This document shows, piece after piece, positions 23,560 to 33,235 of a stretch of 34,191 bases of DNA. The DNA lies in assembly GCA_022601445.1 (NCBI GenBank), contig JAJACP010000013.1, forward strand, positions 1 to 34,191. The letters are read 5' to 3'. Made by a program: the position numbers and the translations under genes. The notes under the pieces were generated by a model that saw nothing but the letters and a program-made list of their open reading frames with translations, ran no database searches and was not told the DNA's origin. The stretch's first letter is position 1, and each line of letters begins with the position of its first letter. This stretch comes from Chlamydiales bacterium. GTDB taxonomy: Bacteria > Chlamydiota > Chlamydiia > Chlamydiales > JAAKFR01.

Positions 23560-24343
23560 CGAGTTGCCTACACTCGTCTGAAAGGTTTGCAATGGGCTGT
23601 AGGAGCTCATGAGCGATCAATGCAGATCCATAGCCATCTGTAAGAGAGGTAATTGCAACAGCAAGTTGGGGGGTAGTGAGCATAAGGACTGCTTTAGTTT
23701 TCTGGATTTGCTCATTGAGAAGGGATGAATAAGCTCTTGTTTGGGAGTGCGTTAGCGAATTCATACGCTCCCATGTCTCACAATCGATCTTTAATTGCGC
23801 AATTTGATCTTTAAGGATCCTCTCAATTTGCTCTCGACCAGGAGGGTTATTTTGCAGGCAAAGGTAGATTGTTCGATTTGTGGCTGAAAACTTCTTAGGA
23901 GGCGCCGTTGTTTTTCCAATGCCGCGCCGAAGAAGTTCTTGGATGACATTCCAAGGGATTGTTTCGAATGCTTCCACATGATCTAATAGACAGGGCATGA
24001 GGCTACTTTGGTCATATTGACGAGGCATGCGATCCAGTAAAAGCTTCAAAAGCGGTATGTTAGGAGCCTCTGTTTCACAAAGCGAGCGGATGAAAATGTG
24101 AATGATCGTTTCTTGATGAGTTTTGTTGTAATCTTCTAGCGCTTGATATCTGAGTAGATCAGTAGTTGCGGTCAGGTCTCCAATTTTGACAGCATAGGCG
24201 AGGGGATGCAATCCATCAAATGTGTAGTAAAGGATATACTCTTTTTGCTCTCGAATGAGTTTATGTAAGTTACGTGGAGAAGCTTCTGTGTTTGAAGGGC
24301 CGGCCAGAGCGTAATACGCATTCGCATACAGATTATAAATCAC
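23498..24343 (-). CDS. Hypothetical protein with weak ankyrin-like N-terminal repeats
   Basis: About 281 residues. A stretch at about 40-90 reads like degenerate ankyrin repeats (GLHPLAYAVKIGDLTATTDLL, then a second helix pair with HIF and LLKLLLDR). The C-terminal half is helical and ends in a Ser/Gly-rich tail. Start: I prefer GTG at 24343, because GGGGGAGAG lies a few bases before it and it overlaps the ubiD stop by only 11 bp. The frame is open up to TTG at 24403, which would overlap ubiD by 71 bp. Likely translated after ubiD. The function is unknown; ankyrin-like content would fit a host-interaction protein. Confidence 0.65.
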   Translation of the reverse strand: MIYNLYANAYYALAGPSNTEASPRNLHKLIREQKEYILYYTFDGLHPLAYAVKIGDLTATTDLLRYQALEDYNKTHQETIIHIFIRSLCETEAPNIPLLKLLLDRMPRQYDQSSLMPCLLDHVEAFETIPWNVIQELLRRGIGKTTAPPKKFSATNRTIYLCLQNNPPGREQIERILKDQIAQLKIDCETWERMNSLTHSQTRAYSSLLNEQIQKTKAVLMLTTPQLAVAITSLTDGYGSALIAHELLQPIANLSDECRQLVRSLASETSQGSSSSGNKSP

Positions 24344-26093
24344 CGTCGCTCTCCCCCATTTCCATCCCTTCTGGAAAATAGTGGTTCCAATTTTGGGTGA
24401 CAAGCTGCGCGGTCTGAGGCGCGCATGTCACTACAGGAGGATACGCCTCTTTCATTCGAGCGTCAATCAAAATGCACCCCGAATAGGCAATGTGATTCCG
24501 TACAATGCGCGTTTTTGCATGGATATCAGCAGCGGGCTCAAAGCGTGTAAAGACAGTCCACAAGAAGGCTGTGTCCGAACGGATGGCCTTGTCCACACTG
24601 TCAACAAGAATCACAAGCGGCCATTTTTCAAATCCCCGAAAATCAAGCAGCGCCTCGCTCATCTCTCCTTCGATGACAAGGCATCCCGGTTGATAAACAC
24701 CCACTTTGGTAGCCCCTGGAGGGAGTCCATCCTGGTAAGAGAGAGGCAGATCCCGTTTTTTCTCGCCCACACCGAGCATCACTCCACGTGATCCCTTGTT
24801 GAGTTCAGGACCAGTATAATCGAGGGTATCTAACGAGAGATTGGCAAATACAAATAGATCAGTCTCAGGAGTGAATCGCTCTAAAACAGTGGTGAGCAGT
24901 TCTCGGAAATTACGTAGGTTCACAGACTGATCGGTTACAAGCAAAAACTTGGTCAATGAGAGTTGCCCTTCTCCCAAAATCCGAAAAGCTGAGGCCATGC
25001 ACTCGCGGTAGTAGCGCTCGGTAACGACAGCAGCTGATAGAGAGTGAAAGCCGGTCTCTCCATAACTCCATAGATCTTTGACACCGGGCATCACAATGGG
25101 GAAAAGAGGAGAGAGGAGTTCTTGAAGGTAATCGCCGATGTAGAAATCTTCCTGTCTGGGTTTGCCCACAATGGTGGCTGGGTAGATGGCATCTTTCCTG
25201 TGGTAAAGAGCGTCGCACTCAAAGACCGGGAACTCATGTGCCCAACTATAATAACCGTAGTGATCTCCAAACGGGCCCTCGTCACGACGGATATGAGGGC
25301 GCGCTTTGCCCACAAGGGCAAACTCGCACTCGGAAATCAGAGGATGAGTGGTGTGACGGGATGTACAAGTGGCCAGCTTTTTCCCTTGCATCAAACCGCA
25401 GATCAACAGTTCGGGTACATTCTCGGGCAAAGGAGTAATCGCACTTAAAATCAGAGCAGGGGGGCCGCCAATAAAAATGGAAACCGGCAGGGATTGATTG
25501 AGAGCCTCCGCTTGATGGTAGTGAAAGCCGCCTCCCTTTTGGATCTGAAAATGGAGTCCTGTTTCCCGTGCACTATACCGTTGAATGCGATACATACCGA
25601 GATTGGGCGGACCTCCTTCTGGTGGCTCTGTATAGACGAGAGGTAAAGTGACAAAGTGTCCCCCGTCCAAAGGCCACGTTTTGAGCAGAGGGAGCTTTTC
25701 TAAATCTGGTGGGGAGAGACAGGTGTGCTGAATAGGACCCGCTATGCGCTTTTTGGTTCCCATATGGAATAAGCTTTTCAAGGTTTTCCGATTCTCCCAT
25801 AGGATCTTGGGGGTAGGGGGAAAGTCCTGTGTCATGAGCTTGATCAGGTTGGCAATGATTTTTTCGGGGTGATTAGGAAAGGCAAGATCGACCCGTTTAC
25901 GGGAGCCAAAAAGATTGGTGACAACAGGAAAAGGAGAGTTCTTAACGTGATGGAAAAAAAGAGCAGGGCCGTCTGCGGCAGCCACACGTCTATGAATTTC
26001 AGCGAGTTCGAGATCTGTATCTACTTCGTGATGAACGTCAACAACTTCTCCAGATTCCCGTAGAGCCTGAAGAAATTGTCTTAGGTTCAGCAT
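24333..26093 (-). CDS. UbiD-family prenylated-FMN decarboxylase
   Basis: A 586-residue UbiD-like decarboxylase. Family features: LRQFLQALRESGEVVDV at the start, GPALFFHHV, the central YRIQRYSARETGLHFQIQKGGG-like block (about 168-192), IFIGGPPA, SECEFALVG and the active-site EGPFGDHYGYY (about 264-274), followed by PATIVGKPRQED. UbiD enzymes use prenylated FMN made by UbiX to decarboxylate aromatic acids in quinone synthesis. Chlamydiae make menaquinone by the futalosine route, so a role as the MqnL-type decarboxylase is plausible but inferred. Its ATG abuts the rpmB stop codon with no spacing, so it is probably expressed from the rpmB promoter. Confidence 0.88.
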   Translation of the reverse strand: MLNLRQFLQALRESGEVVDVHHEVDTDLELAEIHRRVAAADGPALFFHHVKNSPFPVVTNLFGSRKRVDLAFPNHPEKIIANLIKLMTQDFPPTPKILWENRKTLKSLFHMGTKKRIAGPIQHTCLSPPDLEKLPLLKTWPLDGGHFVTLPLVYTEPPEGGPPNLGMYRIQRYSARETGLHFQIQKGGGFHYHQAEALNQSLPVSIFIGGPPALILSAITPLPENVPELLICGLMQGKKLATCTSRHTTHPLISECEFALVGKARPHIRRDEGPFGDHYGYYSWAHEFPVFECDALYHRKDAIYPATIVGKPRQEDFYIGDYLQELLSPLFPIVMPGVKDLWSYGETGFHSLSAAVVTERYYRECMASAFRILGEGQLSLTKFLLVTDQSVNLRNFRELLTTVLERFTPETDLFVFANLSLDTLDYTGPELNKGSRGVMLGVGEKKRDLPLSYQDGLPPGATKVGVYQPGCLVIEGEMSEALLDFRGFEKWPLVILVDSVDKAIRSDTAFLWTVFTRFEPAADIHAKTRIVRNHIAYSGCILIDARMKEAYPPVVTCAPQTAQLVTQNWNHYFPEGMEMGESDGDL

Positions 26094-26369
26094 TTAGACT
26101 TTCTGACCTTTTGCACGCATTTCTTTAATCACAACGGCCAAACCGCGCTTGTCGATGGTGCGCATCGCAGAAGTAGAGAGGCGAAGGGAAACAAAACGAT
26201 TCTCTTCAGAGAACCAGAAGCGTTTAGTGACGAGATTAGGGAGGAAACGGCGTTTGTTTTTCCCTGTAATATTGAGTCCAATTCCCTTCTTCTTCTTGGC
26301 AATACCGCGGATTGTATAGCTAAATCCTGGCTTTGGTTTTTTGCCTGTAACTTGACACTTCCTAGACAT
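26094..26369 (-). CDS. rpmB: 50S ribosomal protein L28
   Basis: A 91-residue L28. It starts [12 protein letters not shown] and continues with [32 protein letters not shown] as in the family. The start is ATG at 26369 with GGAG 8 nt upstream; an open frame continues further upstream to 26513, but it lies across the promoter and is not coding. It has a single Cys in the N-terminal motif and no zinc-type Cys pairs. It is followed immediately by ubiD. From memory rpmB is CT086 in C. trachomatis, next to the PLD-like and UbiD-like genes, so this neighbourhood is conserved. Confidence 0.96.
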   Translation of the reverse strand: MSRKCQVTGKKPKPGFSYTIRGIAKKKKGIGLNITGKNKRRFLPNLVTKRFWFSEENRFVSLRLSTSAMRTIDKRGLAVVIKEMRAKGQKV

Positions 26370-26399
26370 TGTAAAACTCCAAACTTCAGTTGAGAAAAG

Positions 26400-26428
26400 A
26401 CTATAGCACCCTGGCATGTATCTTGCAA
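26400..26428 (-). promoter_or_regulatory. rpmB: rpmB promoter
   Basis: On the minus strand TTGCAA (26428-26423), a 17-bp spacer and TATAGT (26405-26400): a near-consensus major-sigma promoter about 31 nt upstream of the rpmB ATG. It is the best promoter match I saw in the window. Confidence 0.7.
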
Positions 26429-26444
26429 CTATAGAGTGAAATCC

Positions 26445-27836
26445 ATGGAAAAAATAAAAGTTGATTTTGCTGTAATCGGATCCGGACCAGCTGGACAAAC
26501 AAGTGCAATCCAAGCCTCCAAGCTGGGAAAGTCTGTTGCGCTGATCGAGCGCGATATCGTGCCGGGAGGCAACTGTTTAAATTCAGGAACCATCCCTTCT
26601 AAGTCTCTGAGAGAAGCTATTATCGATCTGACACGTTATAATGAAAGAAGTTTTTACGGCTCGAGCTGCCTGCGTGAAGTAACTATCTTTGATCTCAACT
26701 ACCGCCTCTCCACTGTTTTGGAAGGAGAGCGTGCGATTTTGCTGAGACATTTCAAGAAAAATAAGATCCGCTTTTTACAAGGTCAGGCGCAATTTGAGAC
26801 GCCTCATACCCTTTTGGTGACAAATTATAGAGGAGAGCCGGCTTGGGAAGTGGAGGCAGAAAAATTTTTAATCGCAACCGGATCTGAGCCGCGTAACCCT
26901 TTGCATATTCCCTTTGATGAGGATGTGATCTTAGATTCGACCCGTCTTTTGACGATCAACAGCGTTCCGAAAACCATGTTGGTTCTCGGAGGGGGCGTGA
27001 TCGGTGCCGAATATGCCAGTTTTTTTGCTACCTTGGGCACGGAGGTGACCGTTCTGGATAAACGCGAGCGCCTACTGCCTGGTTTGGATGCAGAAATCGG
27101 GATTCACCTTCAGGTCGGCCTAAAGGAGTTTGGACTGAATTTTCTTCCTCTTAAAGTGCCGAAAATGATTCAGAGAGTGGGTAATCAGGCGCGGGTGGAG
27201 TGTGAAGATGGATCGGTTTACAAGGCTGAGGTCCTTCTATACGCGCTTGGGCGAGAAGCCAATGTTCAGGGAATGCAAGTTGAACGAACGGCGATTAAGC
27301 TGAATGAACGAGGCTACATCCCGGTCAATGAGCACTTTCAAACGGCAGCTCCTCACATTTATGCAGGAGGAGATGTAATTGGGCACCCCGCCCTGGCATC
27401 CACGAGTATGGAGCAGGGACGTTTGGCTGCGCGTCACGCTTTTGGCGCGCCGACGCATCTATTTCCTACCTTTTATCCGCTGGGAATCTATACGATTCCC
27501 GAAATATCGTGCTGCGGCTATACTGAAGAGGAGCTGCAGCAAAAACATGTTGCGTATGAAGTGGGACGTGCCTATTACTATGAGATTGCCCGCAGTCACA
27601 TTGCCGGTTCTAGTCATCTAGGGATGTTCAAGATGCTCTTTGATAAAGAGACTCGAGAGGTGCTAGGTGTGCATATCGTCGGCAGAAATGCGACGGAGGT
27701 GATTCATACGGGACAGGTAGCGATGTCCTTTGGGGCTAAAATTGACTACTTTGTTGATCAGGTGTTCAATTACCCCACTTTTGCGGAAGGATATCGGATT
27801 GCTGCGCTAAATGGACTGAACAAAATTGAATCATGA
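26445..27836 (+). CDS. sthA: Soluble pyridine nucleotide transhydrogenase-like flavoprotein
   Basis: A protein of about 463 residues of the pyridine-nucleotide disulfide oxidoreductase family. FAD site [18 protein letters not shown] near residue 12, NAD site [18 protein letters not shown] at about 182, and the second FAD motif [14 protein letters not shown] at about 307; dimerisation domain to the end. In place of the redox CxxxxC of lipoamide dehydrogenase it has [13 protein letters not shown] with a single Cys, as in SthA. Such enzymes exchange reducing equivalents between NADH and NADPH. Start: ATG at 26445 is preferred over the in-frame GTG at 26436; the ribosome binding site is weak. The stop overlaps the next ATG (ATGA). 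Confidence 0.88.
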   Translation: MEKIKVDFAVIGSGPAGQTSAIQASKLGKSVALIERDIVPGGNCLNSGTIPSKSLREAIIDLTRYNERSFYGSSCLREVTIFDLNYRLSTVLEGERAILLRHFKKNKIRFLQGQAQFETPHTLLVTNYRGEPAWEVEAEKFLIATGSEPRNPLHIPFDEDVILDSTRLLTINSVPKTMLVLGGGVIGAEYASFFATLGTEVTVLDKRERLLPGLDAEIGIHLQVGLKEFGLNFLPLKVPKMIQRVGNQARVECEDGSVYKAEVLLYALGREANVQGMQVERTAIKLNERGYIPVNEHFQTAAPHIYAGGDVIGHPALASTSMEQGRLAARHAFGAPTHLFPTFYPLGIYTIPEISCCGYTEEELQQKHVAYEVGRAYYYEIARSHIAGSSHLGMFKMLFDKETREVLGVHIVGRNATEVIHTGQVAMSFGAKIDYFVDQVFNYPTFAEGYRIAALNGLNKIES

Positions 27837-29260
27837 AAGCGCTCCTGATTGCCACACTGGCTCTTTTTAACAGCCTGGATCCTCAGTCTGTTTCCCAAAC
27901 TCTTGCCTTTTATGAGCTTTACCCTGAACAAGAGCGTGCGTTAAACCGTGCGCTTTCTCTGTTGAACGCCTCCTCCAAAGAAGAGGTTGATGTGGTCGCC
28001 ACTGCATTGCATCGCACCTCTGAGCAGCTCAGTGAGCATGAAATTCGTGTGATTGAAAACTTGGCCTCTCATTTGCCCAACCGCGCTTTAAAGGGATACC
28101 GTGTGCGCTCCGAAGCAGAGGTCATTGCGTGTCCTTCAGAAGAGATTGATTTAGGAATGGCTCTGTTGCTTTCTCAACTAGAGGGAAAAGAGGATGCCTA
28201 TTATCAAGCGCGTTGCTACTCAGCGATGTTGGACTTGATGGCGTTGCAGATTCTCTCAAGGTTACCAGACGAGGCGACGCCATTAGAGAAAGTGCGGGAG
28301 ACCAATCGCTTTATTTTTGATGAGATGCACTTTCGTTTTCCTCCGCACTCTGTGTATGCGGAAAAGATCGATCTCTACACCTTTCTTCCCTCTGTAATGG
28401 ACAATCATTTAGGGGTCTGTTTGGGGGTGACTGCGCTCTACTTAGCTGTTGCCCAACGGATAGACCTTCCACTTGAAATCATCACCCCTCCCGGTCACAT
28501 CTACATTCGGTATCGGGAAGGGGATCAGATCACCAATATTGAGACCACAGCGCGCGGAGTGGATCACCCAAGCGATGCCTATTTGAGTGTGAATACACGT
28601 AGTTTGCAAGAACGGACGCTAAAAGAGGTCATTGGGATGACCCATGTGAACCAAGCTTCAACATATTTGCATGCTCATCAGTTTGATCAAGCGGTTGTGG
28701 CTTATGAAAAAGCGCGTCCCTACATGTATGACGATCCGCTTGTCAAAGAGCTGCTCGGCTATAGTTACCTCTTCACAGGAAAAATGCATGAAGGAGAGAC
28801 ACTTTTAAAAGAGATTGTCGATGTGACTCCTGATGAGGCAATCGTAAAAAATGGAATTGCGAGTGATTACTTAGCGGGTAAAGTCGATTTGGCAGGGATT
28901 CAGGCCATTTTTTCGCGGGTTGATGAGACACGTGAGTCGATTTTAGAAAAACAGAAAGAGATTCAAGAGATTCTAAAAACCTATCCTGAGTTTCGAGAGG
29001 GGATTCATCAGCTGGCTATCACATGGATTCAGCTGAATCGTGCCAAAGAGGCGATTGAGGCTTTGAAACGCTACGATGCGCTAGATCCTCACAATCCCGT
29101 AACAGCCTATTACCTGGCGGTTTTGCATGGAGAGCGGCATGACTATAAAAACTGTTGGCGTTATCTGAAACAAGCCGAGTCGATTACAGCTGAGCGAGAT
29201 TTTTCTCCCAAAGCGCTCAAAGAGTTGAGGCGGACTTTAGTCCAGCACTGTCCCGAATAA
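27833..29260 (+). CDS. Transglutaminase-like (SirB1-type) and TPR protein
   Basis: The protein has 475 residues. A hydrophobic N-terminus (about 1-16, [15 protein letters not shown]) may be a signal peptide. Residues about 130-260 resemble SirB1/transglutaminase-like proteins: RETNRFIFDEMHFRFP, a possible catalytic Cys in GVCLGVTALYLAVAQR (about 194), and a His in PPGHIYIRYREG (about 220). From about 280 to the end there are TPR-type repeats (QFDQAVVAYEKARPY, KAIEALKRYDALDP-like, CWRYLKQAESI). Function unknown; transglutaminase-like folds include proteases and structural variants. It overlaps the sthA stop by 4 bp and is followed by clpB after 41 bp. Confidence 0.78.
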   Translation: MKALLIATLALFNSLDPQSVSQTLAFYELYPEQERALNRALSLLNASSKEEVDVVATALHRTSEQLSEHEIRVIENLASHLPNRALKGYRVRSEAEVIACPSEEIDLGMALLLSQLEGKEDAYYQARCYSAMLDLMALQILSRLPDEATPLEKVRETNRFIFDEMHFRFPPHSVYAEKIDLYTFLPSVMDNHLGVCLGVTALYLAVAQRIDLPLEIITPPGHIYIRYREGDQITNIETTARGVDHPSDAYLSVNTRSLQERTLKEVIGMTHVNQASTYLHAHQFDQAVVAYEKARPYMYDDPLVKELLGYSYLFTGKMHEGETLLKEIVDVTPDEAIVKNGIASDYLAGKVDLAGIQAIFSRVDETRESILEKQKEIQEILKTYPEFREGIHQLAITWIQLNRAKEAIEALKRYDALDPHNPVTAYYLAVLHGERHDYKNCWRYLKQAESITAERDFSPKALKELRRTLVQHCPE

Positions 29261-29301
29261 ACCTGCTTGAATTTTACCTGTTTTTTGCTTAAATTGAGTG
29301 C

Positions 29302-31875
29302 ATGGAAAACTTTTCAGATGCTGCTCAAAGCGCTCTGCAAAACGCTTTTCAGAAAGCTGAGCAGATGCACAATCCGGAAGTCACGGAAAACCATCTTCTC
29401 CTCGCCTTTTTAGAAGATGCTCAAGGGTATTTCTACTCTCTTATTGAAGAAACAGTAGGTGGTACTGAAGAGTTAACGCGCTCCGTTGTGGATGCTCTCA
29501 ACCATCTACCTACCTATTCAGGAGAGGGAGAGCCTCCCAAACCCTCACGTGATTTGCAAGCGCGCATTCAAGGTGCCCAGCAGTTTGCCAAAGAGTGGAA
29601 AGATGAGTACATTTCAGGCGATCACTTTCTTTTGAGTTATTGGAAAGAAAGTGGCGAGCCCTTCGTTTCGTGGAAGAAGAAAAGCGACATTTCACTCAAA
29701 GAGATCCAATCATCAATTAGAAAAGTGCGAGGAGATCGGCATATGGACTCACCTACAGCAGAAACAAATATGAAAAGCCTGGAAAAGTTTTGTAAAAACT
29801 ACACCGCCTTGGCCAAAGAGGGAAAGCTCGACCCCGTGATTGGACGGGATGAGGAGATTCGGCGCACTATTCAAGTCTTGAGCCGCCGTACAAAAAATAA
29901 CCCGATGCTTATCGGGGAACCAGGAGTGGGAAAAACAGCGATTGCCGAGGGACTAGCTCAAAGGATCATTCAAAAGGATGTTCCTGATTCGCTTTTAGAT
30001 AAAGAGCTGGTTTCCTTGGATATGGGCAGCTTGATTGCTGGTACCAAATTTAGAGGGGAGTTTGAGGAGCGGCTCAAAGGGATTTTACAAGAGGTGGAGC
30101 AGAGCGAGGGAAAGGTGATCCTCTTTATCGATGAGGTCCATACGCTTGTAGGTGCGGGAGCTGCCGAGGGGGCGATGGATGCAGCGAATCTCTTGAAGCC
30201 CGCTCTGGCAAGAGGCACATTGCACTGTGTGGGGGCTACGACCTTAAACGAGTATCAAAAGCACATCGAAAAAGATGCTGCGCTTGAGAGGCGTTTTCAA
30301 CCGGTGACCATCTCGGAGCCCTCTCTAGAAGATGCGATTGCGATTCTCCGCGGTTTGCGAGAACGGTATGAAATTTATCACGGCGTTAGGATCACCGAAG
30401 GGGCGCTTTATGCGGCCGTCATGCTTTCTCACCGCTATATTTCGGATCGCTTTTTGCCTGACAAGGCGATTGACCTTATCGACGAGGCGGCGAGTTTAAT
30501 TCGGATGCAGCTCGGTTCACGTCCACTTCCCATTGATATCAAGGAGAGAGAGCTTGCTGCTCTGATTGTCAAGCAGGAGGGGCTCAAGCGCGAAGAGACT
30601 CCGGTTGCCAAAGAAGAGAGTGGTGATCTAGCGAAAAAGGTTGCTCAGCTTAAAGAAGAGCTTACCTTGCTCAAGCAGAGATGGGATAATGAAAAAGAGA
30701 TTCTAGTTTCTGTAAAAGAGAAGAAAAATCAGCTCGAGCAGCTCCGCTTTCAAGAGGAAGAAGCAGAAAGAGTGGCCGACTACAATCGGGTGGCCCAGAT
30801 TCGCTACAATGAGCTTCCTGAACTGAAAAAAGAGATTGAGGAGGCAGAAGAGAAGCTTTCTAAAAAAGAAAACCGTCTCCTGCAAGAAGAGGTGGATGAG
30901 CATTTAGTGGCGCAGATTGTGGCCAAATGGACCGGCATTCCGGTCCAGAAAATGCTTGAGGGAGAGGCTGAGAAGCTCTTGCAGCTGGAAAAGGCTCTTG
31001 AGAAGCGTGTGGTGGGGCAGGAGTTTGCCATCACAGCAGTGAGCGATGCGATTCGTGCAGCAAGAGCCGGCTTAAATGACCCGACTCGTCCCACTGGCGC
31101 TTTTCTGTTTCTTGGTCCGACAGGCGTGGGAAAAACCGAGCTTGCTAAAGCACTGGCTGAGCAGCTTTTTGATAACGAAGAGGCAATAATCAGGCTGGAT
31201 ATGTCCGAGTATATGGAGAAACATACCGTTTCCAAGTTGATTGGATCTCCTCCCGGTTACGTCGGCTATGATGAGGGGGGGCAGCTCTCTGAGGCGCTCC
31301 GTCGTCGTCCCTATGCAGTTGTCCTTCTTGATGAAATTGAAAAGGCGCACCACGATGTCTTTAATATCCTTTTGCAAGTGTTTGATGATGGAAGATTGAC
31401 CGATAGTAAAGGGCGGAAGGTGAACTGCAAAAATGCCCTGTTTATCATGACCTCTAACTTAGGTTCAGATCAACTGATGGAGGTGATGAAGAGTGAGAAC
31501 TTAACCAAAGAGCGTGTTTTGGAGACAGTCGAGCCGGTCTTACGGCAACATTTCCGTCCGGAGTTTTTAAATCGACTGGATGAGATTTTGCCTTTTCTTC
31601 CTCTTCAAGAGGAGCAGATGGCGCAGATTGTGGAGATTCAGATGCAGCGTGTTGTGCAGCGTTTGGCTGAAAAACACATCACTCTTCGGTGGGGTGCTGA
31701 GGTGATTCAGCACTTAGCTAAGGAGGGATATGATCCCGCGTTTGGGGCGCGGCCGTTGAAGCGGATGATCCAGCACGAGGTGGTCAACCCTCTTTCCAAA
31801 GCACTTTTAGAGGGGGCGATCGTCCCCAACAAAGAGGTCACGCTCACCATTAAAGAGGGAAAAATCCGCTTTTAA
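29302..31875 (+). CDS. clpB: ATP-dependent disaggregase ClpB
   Basis: An 857-residue two-ring AAA+ chaperone that resolubilises aggregates with DnaK. N-domain about 1-145; first ATPase with Walker [10 protein letters not shown] (about 206) and Walker [13 protein letters not shown]; coiled-coil middle domain about 400-520, which marks ClpB rather than ClpA/C; second ATPase with Walker [10 protein letters not shown] (about 605), Walker [12 protein letters not shown], and sensor/arginine-finger region [10 protein letters not shown]-terminal [11 protein letters not shown]. Length matches the family. The gene is complete and ends 3 bp before the convergent MOMP-like gene. I see no HrcA CIRCE element upstream. 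Confidence 0.97.
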   Translation: MENFSDAAQSALQNAFQKAEQMHNPEVTENHLLLAFLEDAQGYFYSLIEETVGGTEELTRSVVDALNHLPTYSGEGEPPKPSRDLQARIQGAQQFAKEWKDEYISGDHFLLSYWKESGEPFVSWKKKSDISLKEIQSSIRKVRGDRHMDSPTAETNMKSLEKFCKNYTALAKEGKLDPVIGRDEEIRRTIQVLSRRTKNNPMLIGEPGVGKTAIAEGLAQRIIQKDVPDSLLDKELVSLDMGSLIAGTKFRGEFEERLKGILQEVEQSEGKVILFIDEVHTLVGAGAAEGAMDAANLLKPALARGTLHCVGATTLNEYQKHIEKDAALERRFQPVTISEPSLEDAIAILRGLRERYEIYHGVRITEGALYAAVMLSHRYISDRFLPDKAIDLIDEAASLIRMQLGSRPLPIDIKERELAALIVKQEGLKREETPVAKEESGDLAKKVAQLKEELTLLKQRWDNEKEILVSVKEKKNQLEQLRFQEEEAERVADYNRVAQIRYNELPELKKEIEEAEEKLSKKENRLLQEEVDEHLVAQIVAKWTGIPVQKMLEGEAEKLLQLEKALEKRVVGQEFAITAVSDAIRAARAGLNDPTRPTGAFLFLGPTGVGKTELAKALAEQLFDNEEAIIRLDMSEYMEKHTVSKLIGSPPGYVGYDEGGQLSEALRRRPYAVVLLDEIEKAHHDVFNILLQVFDDGRLTDSKGRKVNCKNALFIMTSNLGSDQLMEVMKSENLTKERVLETVEPVLRQHFRPEFLNRLDEILPFLPLQEEQMAQIVEIQMQRVVQRLAEKHITLRWGAEVIQHLAKEGYDPAFGARPLKRMIQHEVVNPLSKALLEGAIVPNKEVTLTIKEGKIRF

Positions 31876-31878
31876 GGG

Positions 31879-32937
31879 TTAGTAGGCGATCCCAAGCCGT
31901 GCCGTGATCGCCTGGATAAAGAGCCCTCGGGGTAAGGGAACATCGTCCAGAGTAGAAGTCCCAGTCGTGTTTTCTCCAAAAGGACTAGGTAAAAACTCAT
32001 TCCACCGCGTCACCTCATAACCCAAGCCTAGATGTGTTTTCAGTCCGCAAAGACAGGTGTCATAAGTGATTCCCCAAGCCCCTTCCAAAGAGTGGTTATA
32101 CAGGCAAAGTTCTTCCTTGCGGACCTCTAATGGCGTGGATTCTTGAGAGGCGAATTCTGAGAGGCAAAACGTGTTTTCTCCTGCTAAAATCGAACCCCCA
32201 AAGGAGCCATATAAATTGAGACAGCCACAAAGAGTATAGTTTAATCGTAATCCTCCTACGACTCCGTATGCAGCGTAATCGTTTCTTGCTGTTGAGAGGT
32301 CTCCTTGAGGCGAATAAGTATCGTTTGCAGAATTTGCGTTGATTTGCTTTGCATCAGTTTTGTACCAAAATCCTCTAAATCCTCCGTAGGGAGTTAGTTC
32401 CAGGTTTTTGCAGATACAACACGACCATGCAGCTGTCAAATCAAATAAGGAATAGTCATATTTTAAAGAGACCGATGTGGTGGCTATGTCGCCATCTTCT
32501 ACAGATGTGGTGAAACCGAGAGCAGGACGCATGCTCCCTTCAATTGGAACGATTGATGTTGTGACTCCTGCACTTGTAGCGATCGCAGAACCGCTCGAAC
32601 GATTCTCCCAGTAAGTGTAATCTGCACGGAAAGACCACGGTCTACATTGAGATTTGATGCCACCTCCCAACCGAAATCCAAAACTCCAATCAGGATGCAG
32701 ATAGTGATCGATGAGCGTAATAGATACATCTTCATCTTCTTCCCGAATGGTGACAAATCGTAGGTTTGATTGACACGGTTTCACGGCCATGGGATCAAAC
32801 CAAACCGCAAACGTATAGCCATTGGAGCAGCAGTTGTAACTACATTCATCAAGGCAGTCATTGTAAAAGATGTCTGCCTGTAATGAGCTACTCAATAGAA
32901 GAATTGTTGCGAGCAGAATTTTTTTAAAATGCAGCAT
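31879..32937 (-). CDS. MOMP-like outer-membrane beta-barrel protein
   Basis: The protein has 352 residues with a clear signal peptide (cleavage near LQA-D, residue 21). The mature part is rich in alternating polar/aromatic strands and has many cysteines (DECSYNCCSNGY near the start, and SCCICKN and CGCLN inside), as in cysteine-rich chlamydial porins that may be disulfide cross-linked in elementary bodies. It ends in an aromatic residue (RLGIAY), the usual C-terminal signature for BAM-assembled barrels. It resembles the Legionella-type/chlamydial MOMP-like families that are expanded in Waddlia and Simkania. GAGG precedes the ATG by 7 nt. Porin function is inferred. Confidence 0.85.
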   Translation of the reverse strand: MLHFKKILLATILLLSSSLQADIFYNDCLDECSYNCCSNGYTFAVWFDPMAVKPCQSNLRFVTIREEDEDVSITLIDHYLHPDWSFGFRLGGGIKSQCRPWSFRADYTYWENRSSGSAIATSAGVTTSIVPIEGSMRPALGFTTSVEDGDIATTSVSLKYDYSLFDLTAAWSCCICKNLELTPYGGFRGFWYKTDAKQINANSANDTYSPQGDLSTARNDYAAYGVVGGLRLNYTLCGCLNLYGSFGGSILAGENTFCLSEFASQESTPLEVRKEELCLYNHSLEGAWGITYDTCLCGLKTHLGLGYEVTRWNEFLPSPFGENTTGTSTLDDVPLPRGLFIQAITARLGIAY

Positions 32938-32960
32938 CTCGAATCCTCTAAATAGTCTGT

Positions 32961-32988
32961 TTTATAGTTGCTATAACATGATCGGCAA
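32961..32988 (-). promoter_or_regulatory. Promoter of the MOMP-like gene
   Basis: On the minus strand TTGCCG (32988-32983), a 16-bp spacer and TATAAA (32966-32961) give a leader of about 15-20 nt to the ATG at 32937 with the GAGG ribosome binding site. Confidence 0.5.
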
Positions 32989-33041
32989 ATGAATACGAAG
33001 GAGTTTTTTCAGATCCGTTTAAGCAATTGTTGGATATTTAA

Positions 33042-33189
33042 GAACTTGTCCCAAAAGTATCCGCAGACATCCCGCGTCATCTTGTCGCGATCCTCGCAGT
33101 CCGCTTACGCTTTATGAGGCTCATCGACAAACTTAATGTTGACAGAGCACTAGCACGGCCTATCTCACGCCTACTTTTTGGATAGGTTC
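33042..33189. repeat. Small inverted-repeat element (MITE-like) in the intergenic gap
   Basis: The arms GAACTTGTCCCAAAAGTATC (33042 on) and the reverse complement of 33168-33189 (GAACCTATCCAAAAAGTAGG) match at 17 of 22 positions and enclose about 104 bp without an open frame. It fills most of the 298-bp gap between the MOMP-like gene and the carrier-like gene. It has no transposase. No target-site duplication is evident by eye. Confidence 0.5.
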
Positions 33190-33190
33190 A

Positions 33191-33233
33191 AGGGAAGAAA
33201 CTGCATCCAAGCGCGTCTCTTCCCTGTTTTTTT
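33191..33233 (+). terminator. Rho-independent-type terminator on the plus strand
   Basis: The stem AGGGAAGA (33191-33198) / TCTTCCCT (33218-33225) is followed by G and seven T (33227-33233). It reads on the plus strand, although no plus-strand gene lies between clpB and this point. The carrier-like gene on the minus strand ends 3 bp beyond. Confidence 0.45.
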
Positions 33234-33235
33234 GC

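Noticed and set aside
26429-26445. Leaderless promoter for sthA (TATAGA 9 nt before the ATG)
   Set aside because: No acceptable -35 hexamer lies 16-18 bp upstream, and the region is already used by the strong rpmB promoter on the other strand.
26370-26513. Longer N-terminus of L28 starting at 26513
   Set aside because: It would run across the promoter and into sthA, and L28 starts at the usual MSRKCQ.
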